Assembly (NCBI GenBank): GCA_027924585.1
Contig: BSBM01000096.1
Coordinates: 2,976,001-3,040,000 of the forward strand
Direction: 5' to 3'
DNA length: 64,000 nt
Source of the DNA: Larix kaempferi
Taxonomy: Eukaryota > Streptophyta > Pinopsida > Pinales > Pinaceae
Of this stretch, positions 48,101 to 59,329 are shown piece by piece. Below the pieces are notes generated by a model. That model was given only the letters and a program-made list of their open reading frames with translations, searched no databases and was not told where the DNA came from. Numbering within the stretch: the first letter of the stretch is position 1; the number at the start of each line of letters is the position of its first letter. The translations under genes were made by a program, and so were the position numbers.

Positions 48101-48536
48101 GAGGTGGGAAGTGTCTCTGGTATCCTGTAGAGCTTCTTTCCCAAAGTAATAATGACACTACGAGGTCTAGACTCATACACAACATGACGTTTCCACGTAT
48201 ATGGTTGTCCTAAAAGAACATCACAAACTTCAAGTGGGGAAACATCACACATTACCTCATCTTTGAAGGGCTTGATCCCATAGGAAAGGCGACACTGTTG
48301 ACTAAAGTGGATGTCTCGTCCCTGGCTCAGCCAACCGATGTTGTATGGATGGGGGTGTGGAACCGTCAGAAGCTTCAATATTTTGAAAACCTCGATCGAG
48401 ATGAGGTTTTTCTGGCTACCACTATCAACAATGAAGTGTAGCGGAGTTCCTTGCACCCACAATTGTGAATGGAAGAGTCGCTCCCATTCCTTTGGCTCTT
48501 CTTACTCTTCTGGTTGAATCTTTGTAGTTTTGATGG
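45198..48536 (-). pseudogene. Protease-RT-RNase H-integrase pseudogene of element D
   Basis: Protease LHFIVDSGSQKNLI (about 48440-48390). RT runs from 47979 (IRPSSSPCGIPIVLVQKKDG) through PFSFTNDPTTFMRMMDDI to VIVYLDDILIY (about 47400). RT end and tether run to 46903, RNase H 46822-46499 (HTDHKPLQFM). Integrase zinc finger: EAHYSRVEGHFG (about 46395-46360) with Cys codons near 46270. Core: ISMDYISGLPST and IISDRDSRFLS (46190-45970). C-terminal part 45527-45198 (MGDKVWLHLQKERLIGP, HPVFNVELLRPYF) ends in a weak chromodomain-like tail. There are many frameshifts (near 47690, 47300, 46900, 45880, 45690, 45530). Beyond repair by stop changes alone. Confidence 0.92.
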
Positions 48537-49237
48537 TGTTAACACCCACAAAGTGCTCACTAGCTCATTTCCCTATTCACATGAGCCATTTGTCCACTTT
48601 TTCACCATTTGAGCCTCTAAAGCCAACAAAAGGTCACCAAAAGGCCTTAGTACACCCATTTTTCCACTCAAAATGAGTATTTTTCCTAAAAAAGCATAAA
48701 AAACCCTCAAAAAGGGTCCAAAATTCCCAAAATATTAAAAAGGGAATAAAAATAATAAAAATATTCAAAAAAAGGAAAAAGGAGGGAATTGGTCAATACC
48801 ATTGGTTTCCACAAAACCACAATGGTATTCCCCACCACCAAAACCTATAAAAAGGTGGTAGGGGCTCCTCATTTCACATCCATCCATCTTCCTATCCTCA
48901 TGCTGCCAAAATCTCCCTTGAGTTTTTGGCCATTGTAGCAACCTTGGAGAAAGGACCTTTTGGATTTTGGAGCTGCTCACCATTGGAGCTTCTCAACTAT
49001 CTTCATCATTTGGAGGTATTACTATTGCAAGCACTTGCTTGCCCCCCATTTTCAATACAAATTTATTTTCTATATTTTCTTGTTCTTGTTTTTTAATTCA
49101 AAATTTTATTATGATATGCACATGCTAGAATAGTTTTAGTTTAGATTTAGTTTATTGTTTCTGCTTTATATTGAAACTGTTGCTACTAGTTAGCAGGTGC
49201 CCATAGCACTAAGCTTGGTTGCAAAACCAAGCCAACA
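48537..49237 (+). repeat. 5' LTR of element L
   Basis: TGTTAACACCCACAAAGTGC to AAGCCAACA, inverted termini TGTT/AACA, 701 bp. TATA box TATAAAAA at 48847-48854. ORFs in it are shadows. Confidence 0.88.
48847..48854 (+). promoter_or_regulatory. LTR TATA box of element L
   Basis: TATAAAAA followed by GGTGG; the same sequence occurs in the 3' LTR near 59212. Confidence 0.65.
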
Positions 49238-49242
49238 GTTTT

Positions 49243-49256
49243 TGGCGACTCCGCTG
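49243..49256 (+). other. Primer-binding site of element L
   Basis: TGGCGACTCCGCTG lies six bases after the LTR end. This TGGCGACTC class is typical of Tat/Ogre-lineage elements and differs from the initiator-Met sites elsewhere in the window. Confidence 0.7.
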
Positions 49257-51216
49257 CTTTCGAATTTCTAGATCTCACTTTTGCTTTAGATCTTAGTTTT
49301 TGATTGTATTAGTTAGTTTAATTCATAGATCTGCCACCCTAGACAGCAGATCCATTGTTGTTCTAGATCTTGGCCCATTTTATAGCCATTAACAGCCCAA
49401 AATTCTCAATTTTCGAGTTCGTTTTTCGGCGTCCGCGTACAGCTTTCGCCTCGTGGCTTTTTTCCCAATAGTCACGCGGCTCATCGCGACTGCGCGGCTC
49501 TTTTCCGTGCGGTTCACCGCGGCTTCGCGGCCCATTAGTGCGCTGCACATCGCAGCTTCGCGGACCTTTTCCGCGCTGCACATCGCGACTGTGTGATGAA
49601 ATCCCGCGCTGCACATCGCGGCTTCGCAGTCAAAAACTGCGCTTCCCATCGCGACTGTGCGACAGAAACCCGCGCGGTCCATCGCGGCTGTTCTGTCAAA
49701 ACCCACGATGCGAATTTTTTCATTCGGCCGAATCGTTAAAAAAAAAAAATTTACTGTATTTTTTGCCCACATAGCACATTTTTACAGTATTAAATCCCTA
49801 CATATTTTATAGCCATAGAAAAATTTTACTATTTAGAATGCACATTTGAAGAAGTCTTTTTAAAAAATTTCAGAAAGTGAAAGAAGGATTTATTTGCATT
49901 TTATCTAGATAAAAATTTTGCTGTTTACTTCTTTATTATTTCGCCCATAGCAATTTTTGAAAAAGAAATCCATTTATTTCTTAAAGAACTCATATTATTT
50001 GCTTTCCTATTTCAAAAGATCCTTTGTTTTTTGAATAGTCTTTGCAAAGCATTTAATTTCCATTTATTTGAGAAGTCATATTAGTTGCTTTTTATATTTC
50101 AAAAGATCCTTTGTTTTTTGAATAATTTCTGCAAATCATTTACTTTTTCAAATTTCAGTTTAAATACCACACATGCACCCACTCAAACACATAATTTAAA
50201 CTGAGCCTTAAAAAGAACCCTAACTCCAACAAACTTTTAACCCCACTTGGGGAACACTTAAAAGAACTTTGTAGCTAGGTAGTATTGAGGGGATAGGTGT
50301 TCCAATAACACCCCTCAGTTCTTACATTTGAGACATAGAAGTTGTCCATTAGGGAACCAAAATATCCTAGTACTTTTTGGCACAGTCACAACCGGTTTAT
50401 GGGAAGGCCTCTCCCTTAGGAGGGTTGAAGTCACGAGGATGGTTCCGGAAGCCTGAGTGGAATACCGAAATCCATTCAGTAACCGAAGGGCTACCATTCG
50501 CAGTTCTCGGGATATCCCTGTATGGGGGTATTGCGATAAAGGACCAAACGGCAGATTTACCTTTTCTCGACGTGTCATGAACGGAGTATCCTAGTTGCCA
50601 TTCTTTAGGATTGATTACCCGGTGTCCCTCCCGGTAGGGGGATATCTAGCCGTTGACTCAACACTCAATATTGTCTGACTTGGATTTCATCACCTTGCAG
50701 AGAATATAGTTTGTTGATTCACAATACTTTTAGTTAGGTGTTTGCGTGATACAATCCACCTTTGGTCTAGTTACACCTATTTTTTCTAGAAGCTGTTTGC
50801 ATGTTGGTACTCTGACCATTTTTTGCATCCCTCCACTTATTATAGCACAGCTGCTATAATAAGTTCCTTTTTGAGGTTGATTTTTTGGCCTGAGAGCCTT
50901 CATTTTCACTCCCCTTCTTGCACCCTTGGTTGCATTAGGGTTTTGAGTTTTTTATACATTACCATTTTACACATAAGATTTTTCCACAAAAAACTTATTT
51001 CTCACCATTGAGAATTTTAGACGCTCTCGTCGTCTTCAGGGCGAACTCCCATAGTTCAGTATACTTGGCTCGCCACGTCACCGACGTAGAGCCTTATCCC
51101 TTGACTCGACACATCGTCGGTCAACCATACGGTCATCTGATTCTGACACGCCTCACTTCACTTCTGATTCTGAGGCAGAATCCGAAAACCCCACTGCGTT
51201 ATTCCCAACCAACCTT
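49257..51216 (+). other. Leader of element L
   Basis: About 2 kb without a supported gene. It holds the 33-bp CpG-rich array (listed separately). A block at about 50290-50660 has GGGGGTATTGCG and CCCGGTAGGGGGATATC phrases. It may carry packaging or other RNA signals, but this is inference. Confidence 0.6.
49450..49710. repeat. 33-bp CpG-rich minisatellite
   Basis: About eight units of 33 bp with core CGCGCTGCACATCGCGACTG; alternate units carry GGCTTCGCGG. The 33-bp period keeps frames open (11 codons), which explains the spurious 127-codon minus-strand ORF over it. Confidence 0.88.
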
Positions 51217-53214
51217 ATGGCTGGAACACCTTTTGACCCACTTTTTACCAGCACCATAGGAGAGACATCCACAGACCCTTCTACTACAGTGCCATCCATG
51301 GAAACACCCACCCCCCTAGGTATGCCTAACATGGGCAACACTCCACCTTTAGGAATGCCCAACACAGGGCCACCTCCTGTTATAAGAATTCCCAACACAG
51401 GGCCACCACCTGTTATGGGTATGCCCAACATAGGGGTCACACCCCCTCTGAGTACCACAACCCAGATTCCAGGAATCACCACCACTATTCCTAACCCCGG
51501 TGTAACCCATGTTGCACTCGGAAACACTGGCCCATACCAGACCACATCTATTGGAGGACACATACCTTCAATAAATAGCATACCTTTAGGCGCCACTGGA
51601 CCCCTACATCATACCACCATGACTAGTCATGTACCAGTCACTACGCCACATACATCTACTACCGTACCTTACATGGCAAGTCTGAACTTACCAGACTTAG
51701 CCAGGCTCACCAATGATCCTATCAGACACAATCCTGCATGGCCTCACATGCCCACCAAACTCCCCTCCGACATACCTAAGTTAGAGGGCAAGGCAGGTGA
51801 GGACCCCCAGAACCATATCATGTCCTTCCATCTATGGTGTTCCTCCAACTCCATAGTGGATGACTCTGTCTGCCTCCGTCTGTTATAGCGCACCTTCACT
51901 GGCTCTGCAGCCAAGTGGTATATCGAGCAGCCCCATGGGACCCATGCCACCTTTACCTCCCTTGCCTCGACCTTCCTACAGTTCTTTCAGTTACATGTCC
52001 GCTATGATGCGGGCGACGAGATCTTACAGTCTTGCAGACAGAACACAGCCACCCACATCACTGACCACATTCATGAGTGGCGTCGACGCCGAAGCCTCTA
52101 CAAAACCAAGTTAGACGACCGTATCTTCCTAGATTGGTTTCTAAAATCCCTCCTCCCTCTCATTGCGAAGGATGTGGAATCCGAAAGACCCCAGTCTGAA
52201 GAAGAGGCCATATTCAAAGCCCAACAGTTTGATCTCATTTATGCCCAGTCGGGTTATCTGTATACCATTATACCAGATGCCCCTCGAGGCGAGTCATCCC
52301 AACACGATGCGCCGGGGGCATCCCATGCCGCAGATGGAATCATTGGTCGTATGACCTTGCAACCCCAACCCTTTTCCATTGCACATCCTAGCCATGGCCC
52401 TGACCTTTCGCGGGCTACCTCTCAATCTGGAGCAACCAGTTCATATGCTCCCATGGCACATCACCACCATACCCATGGACCTTCATGTCCACCTCAGTGC
52501 TTTGGTCATGCACCACCCGCATATGCCCCCCCGGCCGCACCTCAACTAGTGTACTACCCACAGCTAGCTGTGACAGCTAACCCAACACCTCCAATAGCTC
52601 ATGGTTACCAACAACCCCAGTAGGTATCTGGTCCACTTCCAACCCCACCGGTGTATTATCCACCACAACCTGCTCCCGCACCTACGGCGAACCAAAATCC
52701 TCCCACTGCTCAAGGGCAAGTGTACACACAGCACAACCATCCCCAGCACCAAAACAATCAGCGCAACCAAGGTGTGCAACAAAACCGTGGAAGAGGACGT
52801 AACCGCGGTAATAACCAACAACATCAGCAAGGTCCTCCACCTCCCAATCCTCCGCAAAATAATAACGCTGCGCCTCCCAACCAGAATCCGGATCGTAATC
52901 TCAGGCATCCCAAAAACAATAATCTTAGAACAAATCATCCTTGTTCTATTTGCAGGGTTTATGGTCATTACACGCATGCTTTCCCACATTTGGAGCGAGC
53001 TCGGCAACTTTGGACTGACGATGCCCATCGTCAAGGGCAAGCGGCTCCTCAGCCACCACCCAACCCTCCACCACCACAACATCAACCTTTGGTGTTGCAA
53101 AATCCCTTTCCAACCCAAGGTGTAGTGAACACTCAGCCATTAGCTCACCCTCAGAACAACGCGCCACCACTCCTGATCAACCCATGTTCGATTCAGGTAC
53201 TCACCACTTGTTGA
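51217..53214 (+). pseudogene. gag pseudogene of element L
   Basis: ATG 51217 opens 666 codons in one frame with TAG stops at 51886 and 52621. The N-terminus is a Pro/Thr/Gly/Met-rich repeat (GMPNMGNTPP and GMPNTGPPPV copies). Then comes the Gag core (IPKLEGKAGEDPQNHIMSFH, about 51772; AAKWYIEQPHG; FLQFFQLHVRYDAGDE; IHEWRRRRSLYKTKLDD). A His/Pro/Tyr-rich linker follows. A degenerate nucleocapsid knuckle, CSICRVYGHYTHAF (52942-52983), has Phe in place of the last Cys. The frame ends at 53214, overlapping the next frame by 31 bp. Tat-type Gag proteins assemble the particle; this one is truncated by stops. Confidence 0.88.
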
Positions 53215-55862
53215 TGATGTCAACTGCCGATGCCAACCTCCAAACTCGTCGGAATCAATACGGCTCCACCTCTGAAGCCCCTCCCGCTGACAAGAACACT
53301 AATGTTAATCCCACAGATCAAACGTTATGTATACCTCCGGCTCCACTTGATGGCGCTCCCAAAGCACCTCGCTTCCCACTTCGTCGCATCAACAGTAATC
53401 CCAATGCTCGTGCTGCGTCGAATTATAACATTGTAGACGACTTAGCCCAGTCTCCTGTAGCCATGTCTGCTTTGGAAGTACTAAAAAACTGTCCTTCGCA
53501 GCGCAAGACATTGCTCTCTGCCATTGGCGCTATTGACCCCAATGATTCACAACTGATCGCATTCGATTCAGACCAATCCGAACCACGACTGCCTTCCAGT
53601 TTAGCATTCCAAGTTTTCGTTTCCGTTCGGAATCTTGTCATTCATCAATGCATTATCGATGAAGGGGCCTCTACATGCGTCATGTTCACATTCATTATGC
53701 AGAAGTTGGGATCTCCTACTCTCCAGCAGTCCACCACTGCGTTGCGAGCCTACAACGGTCGTTCGGCTCAACCCCAGGGTCTCTTACCTAATGTCCCCGT
53801 CCAGCTCGCGGGTAAAACCGTGCTCATTGACATTGAGGTCATCAATGCCCAACTTGACTATAACCTTTTATTTGGCCGTAGTTACATGTATGCCATGCGG
53901 GCTGTTGCCTCATCCGTTTTTCGTACCATGTAGTTCCCCCATGAGGGACGCGTGGTCAAGGTGGACCAACTCACCTATTACGATCCCAAGGCCCCCACCG
54001 CACCTGAAAATGTTCTCCCCATGGTTGAACAACCTGTTTGTGGTGCAACTACCTCATTCATTTCCTCAGTAGGACCCGGACTTTACTCCGAGGCGCCGAT
54101 GACCTCTACATTCCAGTCCATTCCACCACCGTCACTGGAAACCCACGTCGCAGACCTCTGTAATCTTTCACAGAATACACAAACTCCCAGTAATCAACCA
54201 TCCTCGTTACCTAAACCACCATTGGTACCTAGTCACATTGGGGTTACACCCATCCACACAATCCCCTTTCTATTTCCTCCTTCGGGTGTAGTAAGCGCTC
54301 CGGTTATGGCTACCCTTAGTCTCCCCGGGTTAACATTGGGATTACCCGTGTGGTATATTTCACCTCCCGTTCCCCCACCGACACCAAATGTCATCTTGCA
54401 ACCAGTGCAACCCATTGTCACTTCTACCCAACCACCTCCCGGTATCACTACTCCTTTGTCATCTACGAATCCCCCTCCTCTCATCAGGCCCACTAGGGGC
54501 AGAGGCCCACAACCATACACTGCGGCACCCCCACCCAAAGCAGTTAAACCTCCCCCCGTGTTTCGTGCTCCTCCCAAATGCTCGTTGTGTGATGAGTTAG
54601 GCCATCCAACTCATCAGTGTCCACAGTTACCTGCATTACAGGAACACATGCAAATGCTGGACGACGACCCCAACATCCCAGTGGTCAAACTTGATCCAAA
54701 CCCCATGCCTCGTGACAAATCACTGTGTACCAATCACCCTTGTGCGATATGCGGTATTTACGGCCACTACTCACATGACTGTCCTGACATCCCAGATTAC
54801 AGAGCAGCTCTCTACGAGATGAATAATTTGGACCTTGAGACGGCACCCCCTACTATCGAGGAGATCAACCCTCCCGCATCATCCTCATCCGGAGAGATTA
54901 ACACCATTTATATGATCTCTTCGACTACCCCTACCTCATCACTTGATGTGACCACTCGAAGCTCCCGCAATGATGACGAGATTCTAGAGGCTCCTATAGC
55001 CCCTAATAATTCCTGGGAGGACATACACCATCGTTCATACTTCCTCCCGGAAGAGACTTCATCCACCACCGCTACCCAATCCGCGGTTGAGTCCAAATAT
55101 TTCCTTCCTATTAAAGTCGACTGGTTCAAGGATCCTATTCCTACTTCTAATGCCTCTGCGGAAAATACAGCCAATATTTCTCCCGTCATCCACATCGACA
55201 TCTCTGACCCACCTGGTGCCCTTCATACTATTACACTAGGAGCCTCCCACAGTGAGCATGAGATTGGAGAATACAAAAAACTGTTCCAAGAATTCACGGA
55301 TGTCTTTACTTGGTCAGATACCGAAATGCCTGGCCTTGACCCCGCCATTTATACGATCTCCACTGGATCCCCCTCTGTCCGGTCGGCCCCGTCCATTGAT
55401 CCCGTTCACACACATTTTCCACTCTGCTACGTTGGTTTCGCCGATGGAGCAAGCCGTTGGTCCCCCAATCTGGCCTTCGTAGCTTGGGTAATATATTCCC
55501 CTTCACATGAGTTGATCCACATCGACGGAGTGTGTGTAGGTACCGCCACCAACAACCAGGCTGAATATGATGTCGTGACCGGTCTCCTGGCCGCAGCTCT
55601 CCAAATGAGCATAAGTCACCTTAACGTTTTCTTGGACTCACAACTCCTTGTTTCCCAACTCAACAACGATTACCAGGTACGCGATCCCTGTCTTTTCAGA
55701 AAATTCCTGCGCACTAAACAAATGGTTAGACAGTTTCAATCCATTTCATTTACACACGTCCCAAGGAACCTCAATAGTGTAGTGGACCATATGGCCAACA
55801 ACATTCTAGACTGGCACACCAATCGCATTATACCAAAACAAAATATGCATCCATGTGCATAA
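53184..55862 (+). pseudogene. Protease, twin zinc knuckles and archaeal-type RNase H (element L)
   Basis: One frame of about 892 codons with a single TAG at 53931. The aspartic protease motif is IDEGAS (residue about 157) instead of DTGA/DSGA. A Pro-rich linker follows. Two CCHC knuckles are CSLCDELGHPTHQC (54579-54620) and CAICGIYGHYSHDC (54741-54782). A short RT-leading piece reads LFQEFTDVFTWSDTEMPGLD (about 55285-55340). The frame then passes straight into an RNase H of the archaeal type (FADGAS, NNQAEYD, FLDSQLL, VDHMAN, giving the D-E-D-D set), at about 55421-55840. The whole RT core and integrase are absent. The stop at 55860 follows HPCA. It needs enzymes from elsewhere to replicate. 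Confidence 0.87.
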
Positions 55863-56128
55863 CATGTGCCTCCACGGGCATATACAAAAAATCAAAATGT
55901 GCATCCACGTGCATAAGAACATGCCTCCACGGGCGAACATAAAGACAACAAGTGCATCCATGTGCATACACGACTATATACCAACATCATATATATATAT
56001 ATATACATCATCGTATAGTCAAAACATGTCATAGGTGCCCTCAGCACCCAATATACAAAAATACATCAGTCGTACAAAAAGGTGCTTCTGCATATGCTCA
56101 TCGGCATTTGGGGGCAAATACATATCAT

Positions 56129-56584
56129 CTAGTCATCAGGATCCCTGGGCTCCTCTGGCGCCTCCTTCGCGGGCCCCGCCGGATCATGGCGAGCCCGAAC
56201 TCTCCGCTCTGCTGGCCCTGCCGGATCATCCCGTAGACGGATCCTCCTCTCAGCCGGCCCTACCGGGTCATCCCGAGCACCATCCCTGTGCTCTGCCACA
56301 AAAACCGTTTTCCTCAACAAGAGCAACAGCCACTCACACGGCGCACCGAAGCAACGCTCGATGGTGTCCCGGTCCAAATCTCTCCAGCCATCCTCAGGAA
56401 GTCCAGCTAGAATCATGTCGAATGTCTGTCTGACACCCTCTATGGCATCATCTCGAGGGCCAACCCCTCGCCCACGAGCCACAAATCCTCCACCACGTGG
56501 AGGCGGTACCGCTGCAGGAGGTGGAGCAACCACCATCGCCCGCCCCCAACGAGCCACGTAGTCGCCTCGGTTTGTGTGCCACAT
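56129..56584 (-). CDS. Antisense ORF of 151 codons in element L
   Basis: ATG at 56584 on the strand opposite to gag. The N-terminus is Pro/Gly/Arg-rich. The middle (TFDMILAGLPEDGWRDLDRD, then CEWLLLLLRKTVFVAEHRDG) looks like a compact amphipathic fold. The C-terminus is a charged repeat (GPAERRIRLRDDPAGPAERR) encoded by the GC-rich tandem units. Tat-lineage plant elements are known to carry extra, sometimes antisense, ORFs between pol and the 3' LTR. No family is recognised, and it could be a chance frame in GC-rich repeats. Confidence 0.4.
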   Translation of the reverse strand: MWHTNRGDYVARWGRAMVVAPPPAAVPPPRGGGFVARGRGVGPRDDAIEGVRQTFDMILAGLPEDGWRDLDRDTIERCFGAPCEWLLLLLRKTVFVAEHRDGARDDPVGPAERRIRLRDDPAGPAERRVRARHDPAGPAKEAPEEPRDPDD

Positions 56585-57110
56585 CGATCGGCCTCTGTTT
56601 TTGACGAGTCTTATATCGCCGGATTCAGTTTTCTGCGCTTGTGATGATGCTTGCGATCATTTCTCGCTCTCACGCCCAGATTTTTTGGGCATTTTTTCCA
56701 TGCCCCCCCTCATCGCCTCGGTTTGCGTGCCACATCGACCAGCGTCAGTTTTTGACAAGTTTTATATCGTTGAATTCAGTTTTCCACGCTCGTAATGATG
56801 CTTGAGATCATTTCTCTCTCTCACGCCCCGATTTTTAGGCCATTTTTCCATGCCCCCTTGTCGCCTCGATTTGCGTGCCACATTGGTCATTCTCCGTTTT
56901 CGACAATCTTTATATCACCAAATTCAATTTTCTGCGCTTGTGACGATGCTTGAGATCAATTCTTGCTCTCACCTCCAGATTTTTCAGACATTCTTTAAAA
57001 ATGTCACCCATCACCTCGGTTTACGTGCCACAATGGCCGTTGCCCCTTTTTGACTATCTTTATGTCACCAGATTCATTTTCCGCACTCACGATGATGCTT
57101 GAGACCCTTT
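56563..57110 (+). repeat. 150-bp tandem array, nearly four units
   Basis: Units begin TCGCCTCGGTTTGCGTGCCA and contain CAGTTTTC-GCGCT and GATGATGCTTGAGATCATTT. Starts lie near 56563, 56714, 56863 and 57015; the last is partial. The same array in inverted element R (about 61020-61403) has about three units. Confidence 0.88.
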
Positions 57111-58886
57111 CTCGCTTCCATCAATCCCTTTTTGTTCGATATAATTTTATCCCTTCTTCGGGCCGAGCAATCCTTTTTACGAAAAGGGCACTTAGGGAGT
57201 TTCTGTTAAGCTCTTTTCTGACTCCGAAAACAATGAAAAGATCTCCGAGCAACCTTGCTTCCTTTCATGCTCGTTAAACGTATCTGAAAGGGCGTCTACC
57301 TGGTATAAGTTTACCCCTTTTCCAGACCTTGTAGACTAATTACGAAAAAGGAATACTCTAGTCACATTGGCTAGAAGAGTTCTCCATCTGCATCATTTTA
57401 TGCTTTTTCGGGCCTTGGAGACTAAACTTACGAAAAAGAACACCAATGGAGTCCACTTACCGCTTTCAGACTCTCTAAACATGAAAGCGACCACGAGCAA
57501 TCACCATCCTGGGCTCGTAAAACCAACAGGACAGTAATCATAACCATTGCAGAGTCTTCTTATCGTTTTCAGACTCCTTAAAAATGAAAGCACCAACGAG
57601 CACGAACAGTCCTGGGCTCACAAAATCCACAGGACAGTACCATTTCAGAGCACACTTTTATCCCTTCTTTAATCTCATTAAAACTACGAAGAAGGACCCA
57701 ATGGTGCTTCTCGGTGCCACAACAGATCACGTCTACTCATAGGGCAGCTTCCCCATTTTGGTCGCCTTTGTTCAGAGTATTCTGCAGTATGTCACCCTGA
57801 GAATCCCTCGACAGCACCCATCAGCTTGACCCCCCCAGAGTCAAACATACCCTTCAGTCCTTCAAAGCAGTGATACCCACACCTACAAGTCAGTTCCTTA
57901 CACTGCCAGGTCAACCATGTCATCATGCTCTGAACAAAGGAAGTTTGAGTCTTCCCATATATGACCCCAGTTACTTCCCATCCCCACAAGTATGTTCGTC
58001 CTACCATCAGTACTACCACACTTCAGTTCTACACCTCGCGCTCCTATCAAGGAAACATCATTGCCTTGTTAGTTGCAGGTCTCCCTCTGTCGACGACAAC
58101 CAAATTTATTCCAGAGGATAGACCTAAAGGTCCCTGTGTCTTGGATGCATCACCATTTATGATGAGTGCCTACGAATCATTTCGAGAAGAGTCCTCAGTG
58201 CCTATCCAAATGGTTGTTTCTCACATGCTCGACTTCAACACCTTAATCGCATCGTTGAGACTCGCACGGGGCATCGGCCCATTCAGTTATTAGTCGAAGA
58301 CCCCGGATACCATCTGACTCCTCCACATTTGAGAGTCTACCTATGGATACAACCAGTTATACTTTTCCTATAGATATCCGGGTTGCGCATGGCGACAGTA
58401 TTCAGATGTACCCCAGTTTCATACTCCCTTGAGTATACAGTTACATTAATTCTCAAAGATGACTCACACTCTTTGAGTCCCTACAGATGTTGGACACCTT
58501 CAGTTTCAGCAGTTGATCAGTTATTCCAGTGTATCAGTTATTGAGATCAGTCATGATCATGAGTACATCCCAAAATAATGTCCCCTCTAGACCATTATGA
58601 TGTACCAGTATATTTTTTATGTATTAGATTCCCCTTCTTGGGACTAATTGTTATGCATATGTCTTGATACGAGCATGGGTATGCCCGCCTCGTCCATTAT
58701 CAGAGATTATTCCTCATTCATATTGAGGCCATGTAACGTTTGTTTATTTTTTGCAGCTTCCAAGGTCCGTGGATCTAGACTCCAAACGGTCTCTTCTCCT
58801 CCCCAAACCCCCCCCCCAAAAAAAAAGAACTATGATGTCTATCGGCCATACGATGAGCTCCTGCCCTCACACATCAGGGGGCAATC

Positions 58887-59329
58887 TGTTAACACCCAAA
58901 AAGTGCTCACTAGCTCATTTCCCTATTCGCATGACCCATTTGTCCACTTTTTCACCATTTGAGCCTCTAAAGCCAACAAAAGGTCACCAAAAGGCCTTAG
59001 TACACCCCTTTTTCCACTCAAAATGAGTATTTTTCCTAAGAAAGCATAAAAAACCCTCAAAAAGGGTCCAAAATTCCCAAAATATTAAAAAGGGAATAAA
59101 AATAATAAAAATATTCAAAAAAAGGAAAAAGGAGGGAAAAGTACCTAAACCATGTTGGTCAATACCATTGGTTTCCACAAAACCACAATGGTATTCCCCA
59201 CCACCAAAACCTATAAAAAGGTGGTAAGGGCTCCTCATTTCACATCCATCCATCTTCCTATCCTCATGCTGCCAAAATCTCCCTTGAGTTTTTAGCCTTT
59301 GTAGCAACCTTGGAGAAAGGACCTTTTGG
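58887..59329 (+). repeat. Truncated 3' LTR of element L
   Basis: TGTTAACACCCAAAAAGTGC onward matches the 5' LTR for about 440 bp, then stops at CTTTTGGA, where inverted element R begins. It contains 18-19 bp (AAGTACCTAAACCATGTT) missing from the 5' LTR. Confidence 0.9.

Larger units (their letters stand above)
45069..48536 (-). mobile_element. Ty3/gypsy element D (internal part, gag missing)
   Basis: Same family and orientation as C. It runs from the protease (48536) to the PPT (45071) and the shared LTR. Its gag side is cut at 48536/48537 by insertion of Tat-like element L. Confidence 0.88.
55863..58886 (+). other. 3' non-coding region of element L
   Basis: 55845-55965 alternates GTGCATCCACGTGCATA and TGCCTCCACGGGC. 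An (AT)n run lies near 55992, followed by three 40-45-bp GC-rich units (GGCCCTGCCGGATCATCCCG type, about 56175-56300). The antisense ORF and the 150-bp array are listed separately. 57110-58795 has no motif I recognise, although the 110-codon frame at 57961-58293 is matched in the inverted copy R. 58874-58886 contains CAGGGGGCAATC, the likely PPT, just before the 3' LTR. Confidence 0.7.
48537..59329 (+). mobile_element. Tat-like Ty3/gypsy element L, deleted for RT/integrase
   Basis: 5' LTR 48537-49237, PBS near 49243, a leader of about 2 kb, gag 51217-53214, protease/knuckle/RNase H frame 53184-55862, and a non-coding 3' region. Then a PPT-like GGGGGC tract and a 3' LTR that starts at 58887 and is cut at 59329. 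By eye the LTRs are about 98% identical over the shared 440 bp, apart from an indel of about 18 bp, so the insertion is recent. It is inserted in element D. The expected right-hand duplication is lost at the inverted junction with R. Confidence 0.85.

Noticed and set aside
49389-49772. 127-codon minus-strand ORF
   Set aside because: An 11-residue repeat made by the 33-bp array.
51153-51596. 147-codon minus-strand ORF
   Set aside because: Shadow of the Gly/Pro-rich gag of element L.
55421-55862. Host RNase H gene
   Set aside because: In frame with protease and zinc knuckles of a retroelement; the archaeal-type RNase H is a known Tat-lineage domain.
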